A stretch of DNA of 56,620 bases. Origin: Candidatus Moraniibacteriota bacterium. Its GTDB lineage: Bacteria; Patescibacteriota; Minisyncoccia; CAIUEV01; JAHKAQ01. Shown here one piece after another: positions 31,472 through 41,344 of the stretch (its first letter is position 1; every line of letters begins with the position of its first letter). The notes beneath the pieces were generated by a model. It did no database searches, was not told the DNA's origin, and saw only the letters and a list, made by a program, of their open reading frames with translations. The stretch covers positions 1 to 56,620 of the forward strand of contig WJJI01000028.1 of assembly GCA_014729795.1 (NCBI GenBank), read 5' to 3'. The position numbers and the translations under genes were made by a program.

Positions 31472-31557
31472 GGAATTACGCGTTTGAGGAAATTTTCCAA
31501 AAAACTCGCATGATCGAAAAGATTCAGACTCAAAAAATTTACCAAACGCGTAATTCC
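31472..31557. repeat. Palindromic element copy in the atpB-atpE spacer
   Basis: 15-bp perfect inverted repeat GGAATTACGCGTTTG (31472-31486) / CAAACGCGTAATTCC (31543-31557). Confidence 0.88.
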
Positions 31558-31592
31558 AAATTTAAGATCTATTAAAAAACCTAAATTCTTAA

Positions 31593-31641
31593 GAATTACC
31601 TGCTTGCAAAAATTTCAAAATTTATCCAAACGGCTAATTCC
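31593..31641. repeat. Second, degenerate copy in tandem in the atpB-atpE spacer
   Basis: GAATTACCTGCTTG / CCAAACGGCTAATTC imperfect inverted repeat; TTTATCCAAACGGCTAATTC matches the consensus arm. Confidence 0.6.
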
Positions 31642-31651
31642 TAATTTTAAA

Positions 31652-32422
31652 CTAATGGTGTTCCTCTGTAGCCATCTTAATAAAAACCAAGGTCAAAGTC
31701 GTGAAAATTAGAGCCTGAATGAATCCAACAAACAACTCAAGACCATAAAACGGGATTGGTGTGCCAAAAAGCGGCAAATTTACCCCTGAGACCTTAAAGC
31801 TGGATGTCATTTCGCTAATTATCAAAAGCACTATTCCGCCTCCTAAAATATTACCAAAAAGCCGAAAACTGAAAGTCACGATTCGGGATAATTCACTAAT
31901 AATCTCTATAATTCCGACAAAAAAATCAATGGGCCCTTTTAAATTAATAAATTTACTAAAATAATTAAAAAAACCCAAACTACTAACCCCAAAAAATTGC
32001 ACCAATCCTACCGAAATCAAAGCCCAGCTTAATGTTACGTTTAAATCTGTGTTGATCCCCCGCAGTAAATGAACTTCGTGGCTTTTATGAGCTAACGGGG
32101 CTTGGACATAAATCGGAAACAATTCAATTAAAATTCCAGTCCAATTGCCAATCACAATTATCAAAAAAAAGCTTGTTAACAGTGCGAAATATTTCTTAGT
32201 CTTTTTTTTATCTTGAAATACCGAGTTGTAGTAATTATATAGTCCTTCAAGAATAAGCTCCGCCACATTCTGCATACCGCGCGGCACCGATTGAATATTT
32301 CTGCCAACCAAATAAGCGCCAACAAGAACCATGGCCATCACAACCCAAACCGTGATCATCGTATTTGTAATCGGCAACCCTCCCAATTCAAATACTTTGT
32401 CCGCTGCCAAAGAAATATGCAT
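31652..32422 (-). CDS. atpB: Fo ATP synthase subunit a
   Basis: SFRLFGNILGGGIVLLII; C-terminal LELFVGFIQALIFTTLTLVFI. Confidence 0.95.
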   Translation of the reverse strand: MHISLAADKVFELGGLPITNTMITVWVVMAMVLVGAYLVGRNIQSVPRGMQNVAELILEGLYNYYNSVFQDKKKTKKYFALLTSFFLIIVIGNWTGILIELFPIYVQAPLAHKSHEVHLLRGINTDLNVTLSWALISVGLVQFFGVSSLGFFNYFSKFINLKGPIDFFVGIIEIISELSRIVTFSFRLFGNILGGGIVLLIISEMTSSFKVSGVNLPLFGTPIPFYGLELFVGFIQALIFTTLTLVFIKMATEEHH

Positions 32423-32530
32423 AAATGTTTGCTAATCAAAAATAACCACTTGATATTGTGGTAATATTTATCTTGATTAAAATATATCAAAAAAATCCGA
32501 AAAAGCAAATCAACAATCTTTTGGGCTATA

Positions 32531-34402
32531 TCAATCAATAGGAACGAATCCCTCTGCGCCCTCATCTGAATCCTGCTCCTTGATCCTCTTCAAATCCTCC
32601 TCCTTTAACTCCATTAATTTATTAAACTTTTCCATTTCTTTTTCGTCAATTTCCTCTGTAGGAAAAACATGATAATGGTCAAGTAAAAATTTGTTTAATT
32701 TGCCGGTTACCAAAGCCGAGGAATCAGCCGCAAATCTCACCGCGTTTACTTTATCTAACTTTACTAAAGTTACAAATTTAGGATCTTGAGCTGGCGCAAA
32801 TCCAATAAAGCTATGGATAGTATCATCGGAATATCCATTTCCATCTTGCGCCGGAATTTGCGCTGTTCCGGTTTTACCGCCAATCAAATAACCCGGTACT
32901 TTGGCCTTTTTTCCCCAACCGTTCTCAACTACTGAAATCAACATACTTCTCATGCTTTTGGAAGACTGTTCGCCGATAACCCTTCTGATTACTTCCGAAT
33001 CAACAACAGCTTCTTTTTCTTTATCTTTATGATTATAAATAACCTTTTCAACAATTTGCGGTTTCATCAACTCTCCGCCATTCACAATCGCAGAAAATGC
33101 GGTTACTAATTGAATGGGCGTCACTGAAATCCCTTGTCCAAAAGCCGCGGTCACAAAATTAACCTCTCGATTATAACCTAAATTTCTAATATCCCCTTTA
33201 ACTTCACCCTCTAGTTCAATTCCGGTCTTTTGGCCAAAACCATAATCTTTCAAATATTGATGAAATTTTGCCTGGCCGGCGGTTTTCATTGCCCAAATCG
33301 CTCCGGTATTTAACGACAATTCTAAAAATTCGGTTAGACTTACCGTGCCGTAAACCTTCTCATCGGAATTTTTAATCGTGTATTCATCTACCTTATAGTA
33401 TCCCTTATCCTGATAAGTTGTATTCGGATTAACCAAGCCCAAATTTAAAGGAATTGAAGCGGTTACTGGTTTAAAAATCGAACCGGGTTCATATTGACTA
33501 CTAACACAATTATTCTGAAAAACTCCAATGTCTTCAACTTTGGAAAATTCATTATTGTTATAGGTTGGATAATTGGCCATGGCAAGTACCTTGCCCGTAT
33601 CTGGCTCCATCACCAAAATACTGCCTGAACTGGCCCCATACTTATTAACCGACTCTTCTAGTAAGCTTTCCACATAGTATTGCGCCGTCTGATCTAGAGT
33701 TAAAACCAAATCTGCCCCGTTTTCCGGCTTTTCTAAAATCCGCTGACTCAAAGATATCCAGCGCCCGGTCCCATCCCTTTCAGCGCGAATATAACCTGAC
33801 TCGCCTTCCAATTCATCATTAAACTCTCCTTCTATCCCATATTGACCAACCCTTTCATTCTCTTTATAACCCACAAAACCAATGGTTTGAGCAGCCAATT
33901 GTCCTTCCGGGTAACTTCGCCAGCTTTCCATAACCAAATCAACTCCGGCCATATTTTTTGATTTAATTATATCCGCTTGCTCTTGAGTTATTTTCCGTTT
34001 AATAATCTCGTAATAATCGTTTTCTTTAGTCACCTTTTTTCTTACTTGCTTTTCATCAAGTTCTAATGCTGTGGCTAAGGTTTTAATCACTCCTTCGGTA
34101 TCGCGAATATTTTTTGGCACCACCACCACCGAGGCTTTATCCTCATTAATAGCTACCGGAATTAAGTTATCCTGACCGTCTCTAATATAAATATTGCCGC
34201 GATTAGCACTCAATTGCTCAAAAAATTCATACTGATCGGCAGCCCTGGCTTCAAATTTATCATGCTCTAAAATCTGTAACTTATAAAGTCTGCCCATCAC
34301 CACCCCTGCTATAACAACTACGATTAAAAACAAAAAACTAACCCGCCAATTGCTCTTAACCGGGTTTTCATTGTTTTGAACTGTTTTTCGTTTTCTAGGC
34401 AT
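32531..34402 (-). CDS. Penicillin-binding protein (FtsI/PBP2 class B transpeptidase)
   Basis: EPGSIFKPVT (SxxK), SLNTG, GGKTGTAQIP (KTG). Confidence 0.93.
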   Translation of the reverse strand: MPRKRKTVQNNENPVKSNWRVSFLFLIVVVIAGVVMGRLYKLQILEHDKFEARAADQYEFFEQLSANRGNIYIRDGQDNLIPVAINEDKASVVVVPKNIRDTEGVIKTLATALELDEKQVRKKVTKENDYYEIIKRKITQEQADIIKSKNMAGVDLVMESWRSYPEGQLAAQTIGFVGYKENERVGQYGIEGEFNDELEGESGYIRAERDGTGRWISLSQRILEKPENGADLVLTLDQTAQYYVESLLEESVNKYGASSGSILVMEPDTGKVLAMANYPTYNNNEFSKVEDIGVFQNNCVSSQYEPGSIFKPVTASIPLNLGLVNPNTTYQDKGYYKVDEYTIKNSDEKVYGTVSLTEFLELSLNTGAIWAMKTAGQAKFHQYLKDYGFGQKTGIELEGEVKGDIRNLGYNREVNFVTAAFGQGISVTPIQLVTAFSAIVNGGELMKPQIVEKVIYNHKDKEKEAVVDSEVIRRVIGEQSSKSMRSMLISVVENGWGKKAKVPGYLIGGKTGTAQIPAQDGNGYSDDTIHSFIGFAPAQDPKFVTLVKLDKVNAVRFAADSSALVTGKLNKFLLDHYHVFPTEEIDEKEMEKFNKLMELKEEDLKRIKEQDSDEGAEGFVPID

Positions 34403-34446
34403 ATCAACAAAATTTAGAATTTACCAAAAAAATTATATAAAAAAAT

Positions 34447-35616
34447 TTATTCAAATAATCCCATACCCTCAACATCATCCACCTCCTGGGCTAAATATAA
34501 AAGCGCGAAAGCTAATTTTTCCGCGGCTTGTGGATAATAGAACTTCTGAACTTTTTTAATCATATTTTGCTTAAGCATGGGATTGGTCAAAATTTCTCGA
34601 ATATTACGTAAAATAATCTCTCGAGTAAAATTATGCTCCTCTAAAACTACCGCTGCGCCTAATTTACCCACGCTATAAGCATTATAAAGCTGATGTTTAT
34701 TGGCCCCGCTTCCTAACGGCACCAAAATTGAAGGCTTACCCACCGCCGCTATTTCGCTAATTGTAATGGCTCCGGCCCGAGAAATAATAATATCCGCCGC
34801 TTGATAAGCATGAATCAGCTCATCCGACATGAACTCAATCGTATGATAATCGGATCTATTCATTTTTATTCCTTGCCGAGCTAGAATTGAACGCACTTTT
34901 TCTCGCTTTCCCATGCCGGTTTGATGAATTATCTGAAAATGCTTTAATAAAACTTTAGCCAAACGAGCCATACGCTCGTTTATTAGCTCAGCCCCTTGGC
35001 TTCCTCCCATAATCAAAATCACCGGTTTTTGATTGGTTAATTTAAAAATCCGCCGAGCCTTTTCAAAGCTACCGCTACGAATATTGGTTCTTACCGGATT
35101 ACCGGTGAAAAAAACCTTTTTTAAGCTAAAGCTTTCCCTTGCTCCTTCAAAGGAAATTGCCACTTTATCGGCTATTTTGCTCATAATTTGATTAGCCTTA
35201 CCCGCAATCGCGTCTGACTCGTGGATTAAAATCGGAATAAAATATACCCTGGCCGCTATCAAAGCCGGAACGCTACCATAACCACCTTTGGAAAAAACCA
35301 CGTCCGGCATAAATAGTAAAACCTGAAATAAACTCTGCAATAGGCCTAAAGGAAAAAACAATATCTCCAAAAAATTTAACACAGAAAAGTAGCGTCGCCA
35401 TTTTGCCGCAAAAATCGCTTTGGTCTTAATCCCGTTTTTCTCCAATATTTGTTTAGAATATTTATTTACCGGTCCAATAAATAAAAACTTGACTTGTCCT
35501 TGTTTAAGTTGATTGATTTTTCTAGCCGTTGACAAAAGCGGATATAAATGCCCCCCAGTTCCGCCGCCAACTAATAAAACTTTGAGTATTTTCATAACTT
35601 TTTGCTTATTTTTCAA
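34447..35616 (-). CDS. murG: UDP-GlcNAc lipid II synthase
   Basis: LVGGGTGGHLYPLL, HESDAIAGKAN, GGSQGAELIN, SRAGAITISEIAAVGKPSILVP. Confidence 0.95.
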   Translation of the reverse strand: MKNKQKVMKILKVLLVGGGTGGHLYPLLSTARKINQLKQGQVKFLFIGPVNKYSKQILEKNGIKTKAIFAAKWRRYFSVLNFLEILFFPLGLLQSLFQVLLFMPDVVFSKGGYGSVPALIAARVYFIPILIHESDAIAGKANQIMSKIADKVAISFEGARESFSLKKVFFTGNPVRTNIRSGSFEKARRIFKLTNQKPVILIMGGSQGAELINERMARLAKVLLKHFQIIHQTGMGKREKVRSILARQGIKMNRSDYHTIEFMSDELIHAYQAADIIISRAGAITISEIAAVGKPSILVPLGSGANKHQLYNAYSVGKLGAAVVLEEHNFTREIILRNIREILTNPMLKQNMIKKVQKFYYPQAAEKLAFALLYLAQEVDDVEGMGLFE

Positions 35617-36646
35617 AGGCTTGTTTGGCTTTTTGAGCGATTAAAAGCTCCTCGTTGGTTTCAATAGGAAGAATTTTGACCTTGTTTAAAATTTTTAAAT
35701 TCTTCACCGCTCGATTACGCGTTATTGGCATACCCGAACCAACCGATCCGGTAAAAATCACTGCGTCACAACCGTTAAGCACTGCGTAATAAGCGCCTAA
35801 ATATTTTCTGATTCGGTAAATATAAATATCATAAGCTAATTTAATTAAGGGCTTGTCTAAATTTTTTAAAACCTTGAGCATGTCTTTCTGCGCACAAATT
35901 CCAAAAATTCCACTCTCCTGATTCAATAAATTATCGATTTTAGCGGGTTTCCATCCCTTATTCATTAAATCAATTACCAACCCTGGATCAAGATCTCCGC
36001 TACGGGTCATCATGGCCAAGCCCTCCAAAGGAGTAAAGCCCATGCTGGTATCAATAGCCCGCCCGTATCTCGTTGCGGTTATGCTAGCGCCTCCACCTAA
36101 ATGCACCGATATTAATTTTATTTTTTTTAACTCTTTTTTAAGTTCTTTAGCCGCCTGATTACAAACATATTCGTGCGATATTCCATGAAAACCAAAACGC
36201 CGATAGCCGTATTTATCCGCCACCTTTTTATTAATTGCGTATCTCCAAGCAACTTCTGGTAAATCTTGATAAAAGGCCGTGTCAAAAACCGCTACGTTTT
36301 GTGCCTTTGGTAATTGTTTTTGCGTAGCTATAATTCCGGCCAGATTGTGCGGGTTATGAAGCGGCGCAATATTATTCAGTTGCTCTAATTTATCAAGATC
36401 ATTTTTATCAATCACCTCCGGCTTAACAAATTCATTACCTCCATTAACGTAGCGGTGGCCAACAATTTGTATTTGTTTAACTAAACCGCCTATTTCTTCT
36501 ACCGCTTTTTTTAAAGCTTGAGTATGGTCTTTAATTTGACTAAAACCAATCTTGCTTACCCCTCCTTTTTTTATCATTTCAAAACTCCGATTGAACAATT
36601 TATATTTCAAAGTCTGGCTGCCACAATTGATTGCTAAAATATACAT
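35606..36646 (-). CDS. ackA: Acetate kinase
   Basis: LAINCGSQTLKYKLF, HNPHNLAGI, FDTAFYQDLPEVAWRYAI, GFHGISHEYV, HLGGGASI, MTRSGDLDPGL. Confidence 0.95.
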   Translation of the reverse strand: MYILAINCGSQTLKYKLFNRSFEMIKKGGVSKIGFSQIKDHTQALKKAVEEIGGLVKQIQIVGHRYVNGGNEFVKPEVIDKNDLDKLEQLNNIAPLHNPHNLAGIIATQKQLPKAQNVAVFDTAFYQDLPEVAWRYAINKKVADKYGYRRFGFHGISHEYVCNQAAKELKKELKKIKLISVHLGGGASITATRYGRAIDTSMGFTPLEGLAMMTRSGDLDPGLVIDLMNKGWKPAKIDNLLNQESGIFGICAQKDMLKVLKNLDKPLIKLAYDIYIYRIRKYLGAYYAVLNGCDAVIFTGSVGSGMPITRNRAVKNLKILNKVKILPIETNEELLIAQKAKQAFEK

Positions 36647-36788
36647 TTTTTATTTTAAAAATTAACTCATAAATTTTAAACCAATAATGGATTATCGACT
36701 CCTATGTTGATTTTTATCCTATTTTGTGTTATTAATTAATTCATAATTTTCTTTTAAGAATCCTTATAATAATATCTTAATCAATTTC

Positions 36789-37055
36789 ATGCCAAATACC
36801 AAGTCAGCCAAGAAATTCGTCAAAACCAGTGCCAAAAAAAGAAAAACCAACCAGCGGGCTAAAAATCAAGTCAAACAATTAATCAAACAAACCAAAAATT
36901 ACCTTGCTCAAAACAAACCTGAGCAAGCCGGAAAAAGCTATCAAAAAGCTCAAAAAGCTATTGACAAAGCCTGTCAAAATAAAGTCATCAAGAAAAACAC
37001 CGCGGCTCGTAAAAAAAGTCGTCTGGTAAAAGCTTTAACTAAAAGCCGCCAATAA
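36789..37055 (+). CDS. rpsT: Ribosomal protein bS20
   Basis: MPNTKSAKKFVKTSAKKRKTNQRAKN...KVIKKNTAARKKSRLVKAL. Confidence 0.92.
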   Translation: MPNTKSAKKFVKTSAKKRKTNQRAKNQVKQLIKQTKNYLAQNKPEQAGKSYQKAQKAIDKACQNKVIKKNTAARKKSRLVKALTKSRQ

Positions 37056-37982
37056 ATAAAGGGCGTTTTCCGGATTAGACTGCCCGGTCTTTATTGAGTA
37101 ATCAATCTGACTAATTTTCACCATTATTCTCTTTAAGCTTTCTAGGGTGTAACGATTCGCGTAGCTTAAGTTTTTAGCTACCACAAAACGATTCAATTTG
37201 GTTTGCTTAACAATACTATCAATAGAGTTAGCCGCTGCGCCTTGAGCGCTTTTTATTTTTGTCAAAGTTCGATAACCATAAGCAATCATACTGAGTAAAT
37301 AATAATGGTTTTCCCCGGTTTCCAAGTGATTACCTAATAATTTCAAAGCTGCTTTTCTGTCTCCTCTACCCAAAGCCTCGATTGTTTTAAAAATATCATT
37401 GATTATTTGAGCGTCGGTAATCTGTTCTAGGTCTTGTATTTGAATCCGCTTGCCTTGCTTGTAGTTTTTAAGCTTATCCAAAGCATTCATAATCATAAAT
37501 GGATCCTGAAAATAATCCTGAACTAAACGCTGAAGCACATCCCTGGAAACCAAAATATTTTTTTCTTTGGCTAAACCGCCAATATAATTTATTAAATTAG
37601 CTCCATCAAGTCTTGTAAAATCTTGCTTATAACTAGCGTTTCTTTGTAAATATTTATAAAATTGGGTACGCTTATCTATTTTGGGTTCAAAAAAATATAA
37701 AACATTATCTTGATCTTTGTATAAATTGTTATTTTTTAACAAGTTAAGCAATTTTTCTTGTTGTTCTTTATTGGTTTGGCCTGCAAAATCAGACATAAAA
37801 ACATTGCTTTGCTTGCTAAACAATCCGCCTCCTCCTAATAAATCCGCTAATTTATCAAGCTTAAAATCTGTAAAGTCGCTTAACTCCACCAAAACCTGTT
37901 TTTTTTCCTGAAGCTTTAATCTAATTTGTTTTTTTCTATTCAGTATTTGGTGTTCGCCAACCCCATAGTATAAATATAGCAT
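37035..37982 (-). CDS. holA: DNA polymerase III delta subunit
   Basis: MLYLYYGVGEHQ; DPFMIMNALDKL; FKTIEALGRGDRKAALKLL. Confidence 0.85.
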   Translation of the reverse strand: MLYLYYGVGEHQILNRKKQIRLKLQEKKQVLVELSDFTDFKLDKLADLLGGGGLFSKQSNVFMSDFAGQTNKEQQEKLLNLLKNNNLYKDQDNVLYFFEPKIDKRTQFYKYLQRNASYKQDFTRLDGANLINYIGGLAKEKNILVSRDVLQRLVQDYFQDPFMIMNALDKLKNYKQGKRIQIQDLEQITDAQIINDIFKTIEALGRGDRKAALKLLGNHLETGENHYYLLSMIAYGYRTLTKIKSAQGAAANSIDSIVKQTKLNRFVVAKNLSYANRYTLESLKRIMVKISQIDYSIKTGQSNPENALYLLAAFS

Positions 37983-37999
37983 TTTATTTCAATGTTTAC

Positions 38000-38113
38000 T
38001 ATGACTTACATGTTAAGGAGATTTTGCAAAAAATACCGGAATTTTTAAAGCGCATATTAAGCACACGTGAAAACCGCGGAGTTTTCTCTGAAAATTTACC
38101 AAGCGCGTAAATA
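38000..38113. repeat. Palindromic element copy between DUF3048 and holA
   Basis: TATGACTTAC...TATTAAGCACACGTGAAAACC...CTCTGAAAATTTACCAAGCGCGTAA, strongly similar to 6665-6780. Confidence 0.8.
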
Positions 38114-38172
38114 CTTGAAATTTACCCTAAAAAAAATTTATGTTTCGAGCTCTAATTGAAAATTTCCGATTC

Positions 38173-39363
38173 CTAGATTGTTACCGGCTCCCATTTTAAT
38201 TTCTGGCCCGGCTCTAATACTTCAACCCAAATTTGTCCGGGAATAAGTTTAATTTCCTCTCCGTTTTCATTCAAGAATTTCAATTTAGCGGAATTCAAGC
38301 ATACTAATTCATTACCAATTACACAGTTACCTTTTTTCTTCTCCCATTTGCCTTTTATTTCCTTGCCCTCAATGTAAGCGTATAAATCTCCCTCTCCCTC
38401 CACGTCAACGTCATTATATTGACCTTCAATCTGTCTACTGTTGGCAAACATTACTATTACATTTTTCGGCGCTACTTGTTCTTTGGTGTTGGCGTCCGTA
38501 TCAATTCGTCCGCCCCATTTTCTTAAATAACTGTTGGTTTTAGGATCATAAGTATACTGTACTCGAAACTGAGAAGCAAAACCAACTGTTAAGGTACCGC
38601 CTTTGCCTCGTTCATTCATTGGGCTTTCTTCTCTATGAGGATAGCCTTCAAAATGATTCTCGGTTCGATAACCTAAAGATTTGGCTGATGATAAAAGACC
38701 CTCATATGAAGTAAAGCCATTATCCGGCGCCGGTATTCCCGGTTTTCGGTAAAAGGCTCCACCTTTGTTAGCCAAAGCATCTAAATCCGGAACCGTATTC
38801 TTGTTTTTTAACATTTCTAAAGCAAAATGAGAACCACCCCAATGCGCATAAATAGCGTCCAAACCCTTGGCAAGGGTTAAATAATCATGCCTGGCGCTCC
38901 TAATTGAACCAATTTCTTCTGGAGAATTACAAACATAAATCGCCATTAATCTGGTTACGCTTGCGGTAATCACCGGCATTTCAATCACCATATCTGCGGT
39001 TGAATTACCAGAAAGCGGTCGCACGCTTTTATCAGCGGCCAACATAACCGCGATGGGACGACGATCTTTATTGGCTGGCTCTTCACATTTCAAGCCTGAA
39101 ATTGGACTCACCTCATCCGGATTCAAAGGTTGTTGTTTTTTATTAAAATCAGGAAATTCTGAACTATATTCAAATTCTTGTTCTTCAGCTCCTGATTGTT
39201 CATTCTCCGTTGCTGGCTTATTATTGTTGCCGCTAAATACTTTTGAAAGCGCGATTAAACCCACAATTCCAATCACTACCATACCAATTGTGATTTGCAG
39301 ACCTCTGTCATTTTTAACTTTTTCCCATATTTTTTTCATAGGATTTTCCGAAATTTTTTTCAT
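38173..39363 (-). CDS. DUF3048 (YerB-like) membrane-anchored protein
   Basis: N-terminal TM; PIAVMLAADKSVRPLSGNSTADMVIEMPV; SIRSARHDYLTLAKGLDAIYAHWGGS. Confidence 0.82.
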   Translation of the reverse strand: MKKISENPMKKIWEKVKNDRGLQITIGMVVIGIVGLIALSKVFSGNNNKPATENEQSGAEEQEFEYSSEFPDFNKKQQPLNPDEVSPISGLKCEEPANKDRRPIAVMLAADKSVRPLSGNSTADMVIEMPVITASVTRLMAIYVCNSPEEIGSIRSARHDYLTLAKGLDAIYAHWGGSHFALEMLKNKNTVPDLDALANKGGAFYRKPGIPAPDNGFTSYEGLLSSAKSLGYRTENHFEGYPHREESPMNERGKGGTLTVGFASQFRVQYTYDPKTNSYLRKWGGRIDTDANTKEQVAPKNVIVMFANSRQIEGQYNDVDVEGEGDLYAYIEGKEIKGKWEKKKGNCVIGNELVCLNSAKLKFLNENGEEIKLIPGQIWVEVLEPGQKLKWEPVTI

Positions 39364-39433
39364 AATATAATTTAAATATTAATAATTAATGCGAATTAAA
39401 AAATGTTAATATTTTCAATTAAGTGTTTGTAAT

Positions 39434-39697
39434 TTACTTCATTTCAATCGCTTTAACCGGGCAAATGTCTGAACACAATCCACAACCTTTGCAATAATCA
39501 TAATCGATTTTAATCTGATCATCTGCCGGCTTCATTGCATCCTCCGGACAATTACGAGTACATGTCTGACATTTTACACATTTTTGCTGATCTATCAAAG
39601 GTTTTTCCATCCGCCAGTTTCCGGTTTTGTTGGTTTTTGAATTGCCTGGCTGCACAATATAGCCTCCAATTGGAATATCTTTCCAGCTTTTTAACAT
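39434..39697 (-). CDS. porD: 2-oxoacid:ferredoxin oxidoreductase delta subunit (2x[4Fe-4S])
   Basis: CVKCQTCTRNCPEDAM and CKGCGLCSDICPVKAIEM; N-terminal SWKDIPIGG. Confidence 0.9.
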   Translation of the reverse strand: MLKSWKDIPIGGYIVQPGNSKTNKTGNWRMEKPLIDQQKCVKCQTCTRNCPEDAMKPADDQIKIDYDYCKGCGLCSDICPVKAIEMK

Positions 39698-39725
39698 TAT
39701 ATAATTTGATTAATATGTTAAGAAC

Positions 39726-40286
39726 TTACAAACTATCATAACCTCGATCAATAACATTCATGGTTTTAGCCATGATTTCCGGACCTAATTTTTCTTCAAA
39801 TTTATTCTTGTAAACCTTTTTAAAATCTTCAAGCGAGATCATTTCTGTTATTTTAATTAACTTCCCAAATATGGCCGCTGAAAAATGAACTCCCTTCTCC
39901 CCCTCAATAAACTCTAAGGCATCTATCAAATAAAGCTTGCCATCGTAATTTATCCTTCGCAAAATCACTTCAACAATGTCCTCTTCTTCTTTGTTGGTAT
40001 TCACTATTAAAATCGGATTGTCTCTTAAGGTCTCTATAACTTCTCGATTTTCTAATAAGCTATCGTCTAGCATTATTACTAAATCAGGCTTACTGACGGG
40101 CTCTTTGGTTAAAATTTGATTATTACTCATTCTTACATAAGCTCGAACCGGCGCCCCGGTACGTTCTGGACCATATTCGGGAAAAGCCTGAGCGAATTTA
40201 CCTGATTCTATGATAGCTTCGGCTAATAACATCGCCATAGTTTTGGCTCCTTGTCCGCCTCTACCGTGAATAATTACTTTGTACAT
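39726..40286 (-). CDS. porG: 2-oxoacid:ferredoxin oxidoreductase gamma subunit
   Basis: IHGRGGQGAKTMAMLLAEA, AFPEYGPERTGAPVRAYVRMS. Confidence 0.92.
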   Translation of the reverse strand: MYKVIIHGRGGQGAKTMAMLLAEAIIESGKFAQAFPEYGPERTGAPVRAYVRMSNNQILTKEPVSKPDLVIMLDDSLLENREVIETLRDNPILIVNTNKEEEDIVEVILRRINYDGKLYLIDALEFIEGEKGVHFSAAIFGKLIKITEMISLEDFKKVYKNKFEEKLGPEIMAKTMNVIDRGYDSL

Positions 40287-41344
40287 CTATAAGTTTCAAT
40301 TTTTTTTATTAAAAATTTTTTAGCTTCACTACAAGTTATTTTTTTCTTAACTTTGCCTTTTTCAAAATACATCAATTCCTTATTTTTTGAATCCATCCCG
40401 CTTACTCCAAAGTCAGCTTGCTTTGCCTCGCCCGGTCCGTTTACCAAACAACCCATGACTGCTACTTTTATTTGCTTTTTCATATTTTTGGTTGAACGTT
40501 CTAATTCCTTAGCTAATTGTTCAACATCAATGCAAGTTCGCGCGCAAGTCGGACAACTGATTATCTCAACTCCGGCTTTTCTTAAACCTAAAAAACTTAG
40601 CATTTTACGCCCCGCTTCAATTTCTTTTTTTGGATCTTGGCTTAAAGATACTCTTATAGTATCGCCAATTCCTTGATAAAGCAAGACCCCAAAAGCCAAA
40701 GCCGATTTAATCAATCCAGAAGAACCAAAGCCAGCTTCGGTCACCCCTAAATGCAAGGGATAATCAACAAACTTACTAATTTGTTCATTGGCTTTCACTG
40801 TTTCAATAACATCGCTGTGCTTAACTGAAATTACTAAATTGCTAAATCCCCGCTGCTGAAAAAAATCAATTTGTCTCTTAGCGGAAGCAACCAAAGCTCG
40901 CGCTTTTGGCTTTTTAAATTTTTTTAAAATATCTGTTTCAATGGAACCGGAATTAACCCCAATTCTTATGGGAATATTACTATGCTTAGCCGCCGCGATT
41001 ATTTCGAGCAAGCCTTTTGGTTTAATATTGCCGGGATTAATCCGAATTTTATCCGCTTGATTGCGACAAGCCATAACCGCTAACTTATAATCAAAATGGA
41101 TATCAGCAATAATCGGTATGTTTATCTTAGGTTTAATCCTGCTAATCGCCATGGCCGAGGCTTTATCCGGAATAGCTACTCGAACCAACTCGCAACCCGC
41201 TTTTTCCAGATTTTTAATTTGTTTAACCGTGGCTCTTACATCGCTTGTTAATGTGTTAGTCATGGACTGAATCCGAATCGGCTCCTTACCTCCTATTGCT
41301 ATTTGCCCGATTTTAACCTTTTTGGTTTTTCTTCTTAATAACAT
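40274..41344 (-). CDS. ispG: 4-hydroxy-3-methylbut-2-enyl diphosphate synthase
   Basis: PIRIQSMTNT, CELVRVAIPD, IRINPGNI, ISCPTCARTCIDVE, VMGCLVNGPGEA. Confidence 0.95.
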   Translation of the reverse strand: MLLRRKTKKVKIGQIAIGGKEPIRIQSMTNTLTSDVRATVKQIKNLEKAGCELVRVAIPDKASAMAISRIKPKINIPIIADIHFDYKLAVMACRNQADKIRINPGNIKPKGLLEIIAAAKHSNIPIRIGVNSGSIETDILKKFKKPKARALVASAKRQIDFFQQRGFSNLVISVKHSDVIETVKANEQISKFVDYPLHLGVTEAGFGSSGLIKSALAFGVLLYQGIGDTIRVSLSQDPKKEIEAGRKMLSFLGLRKAGVEIISCPTCARTCIDVEQLAKELERSTKNMKKQIKVAVMGCLVNGPGEAKQADFGVSGMDSKNKELMYFEKGKVKKKITCSEAKKFLIKKIETYRCTK

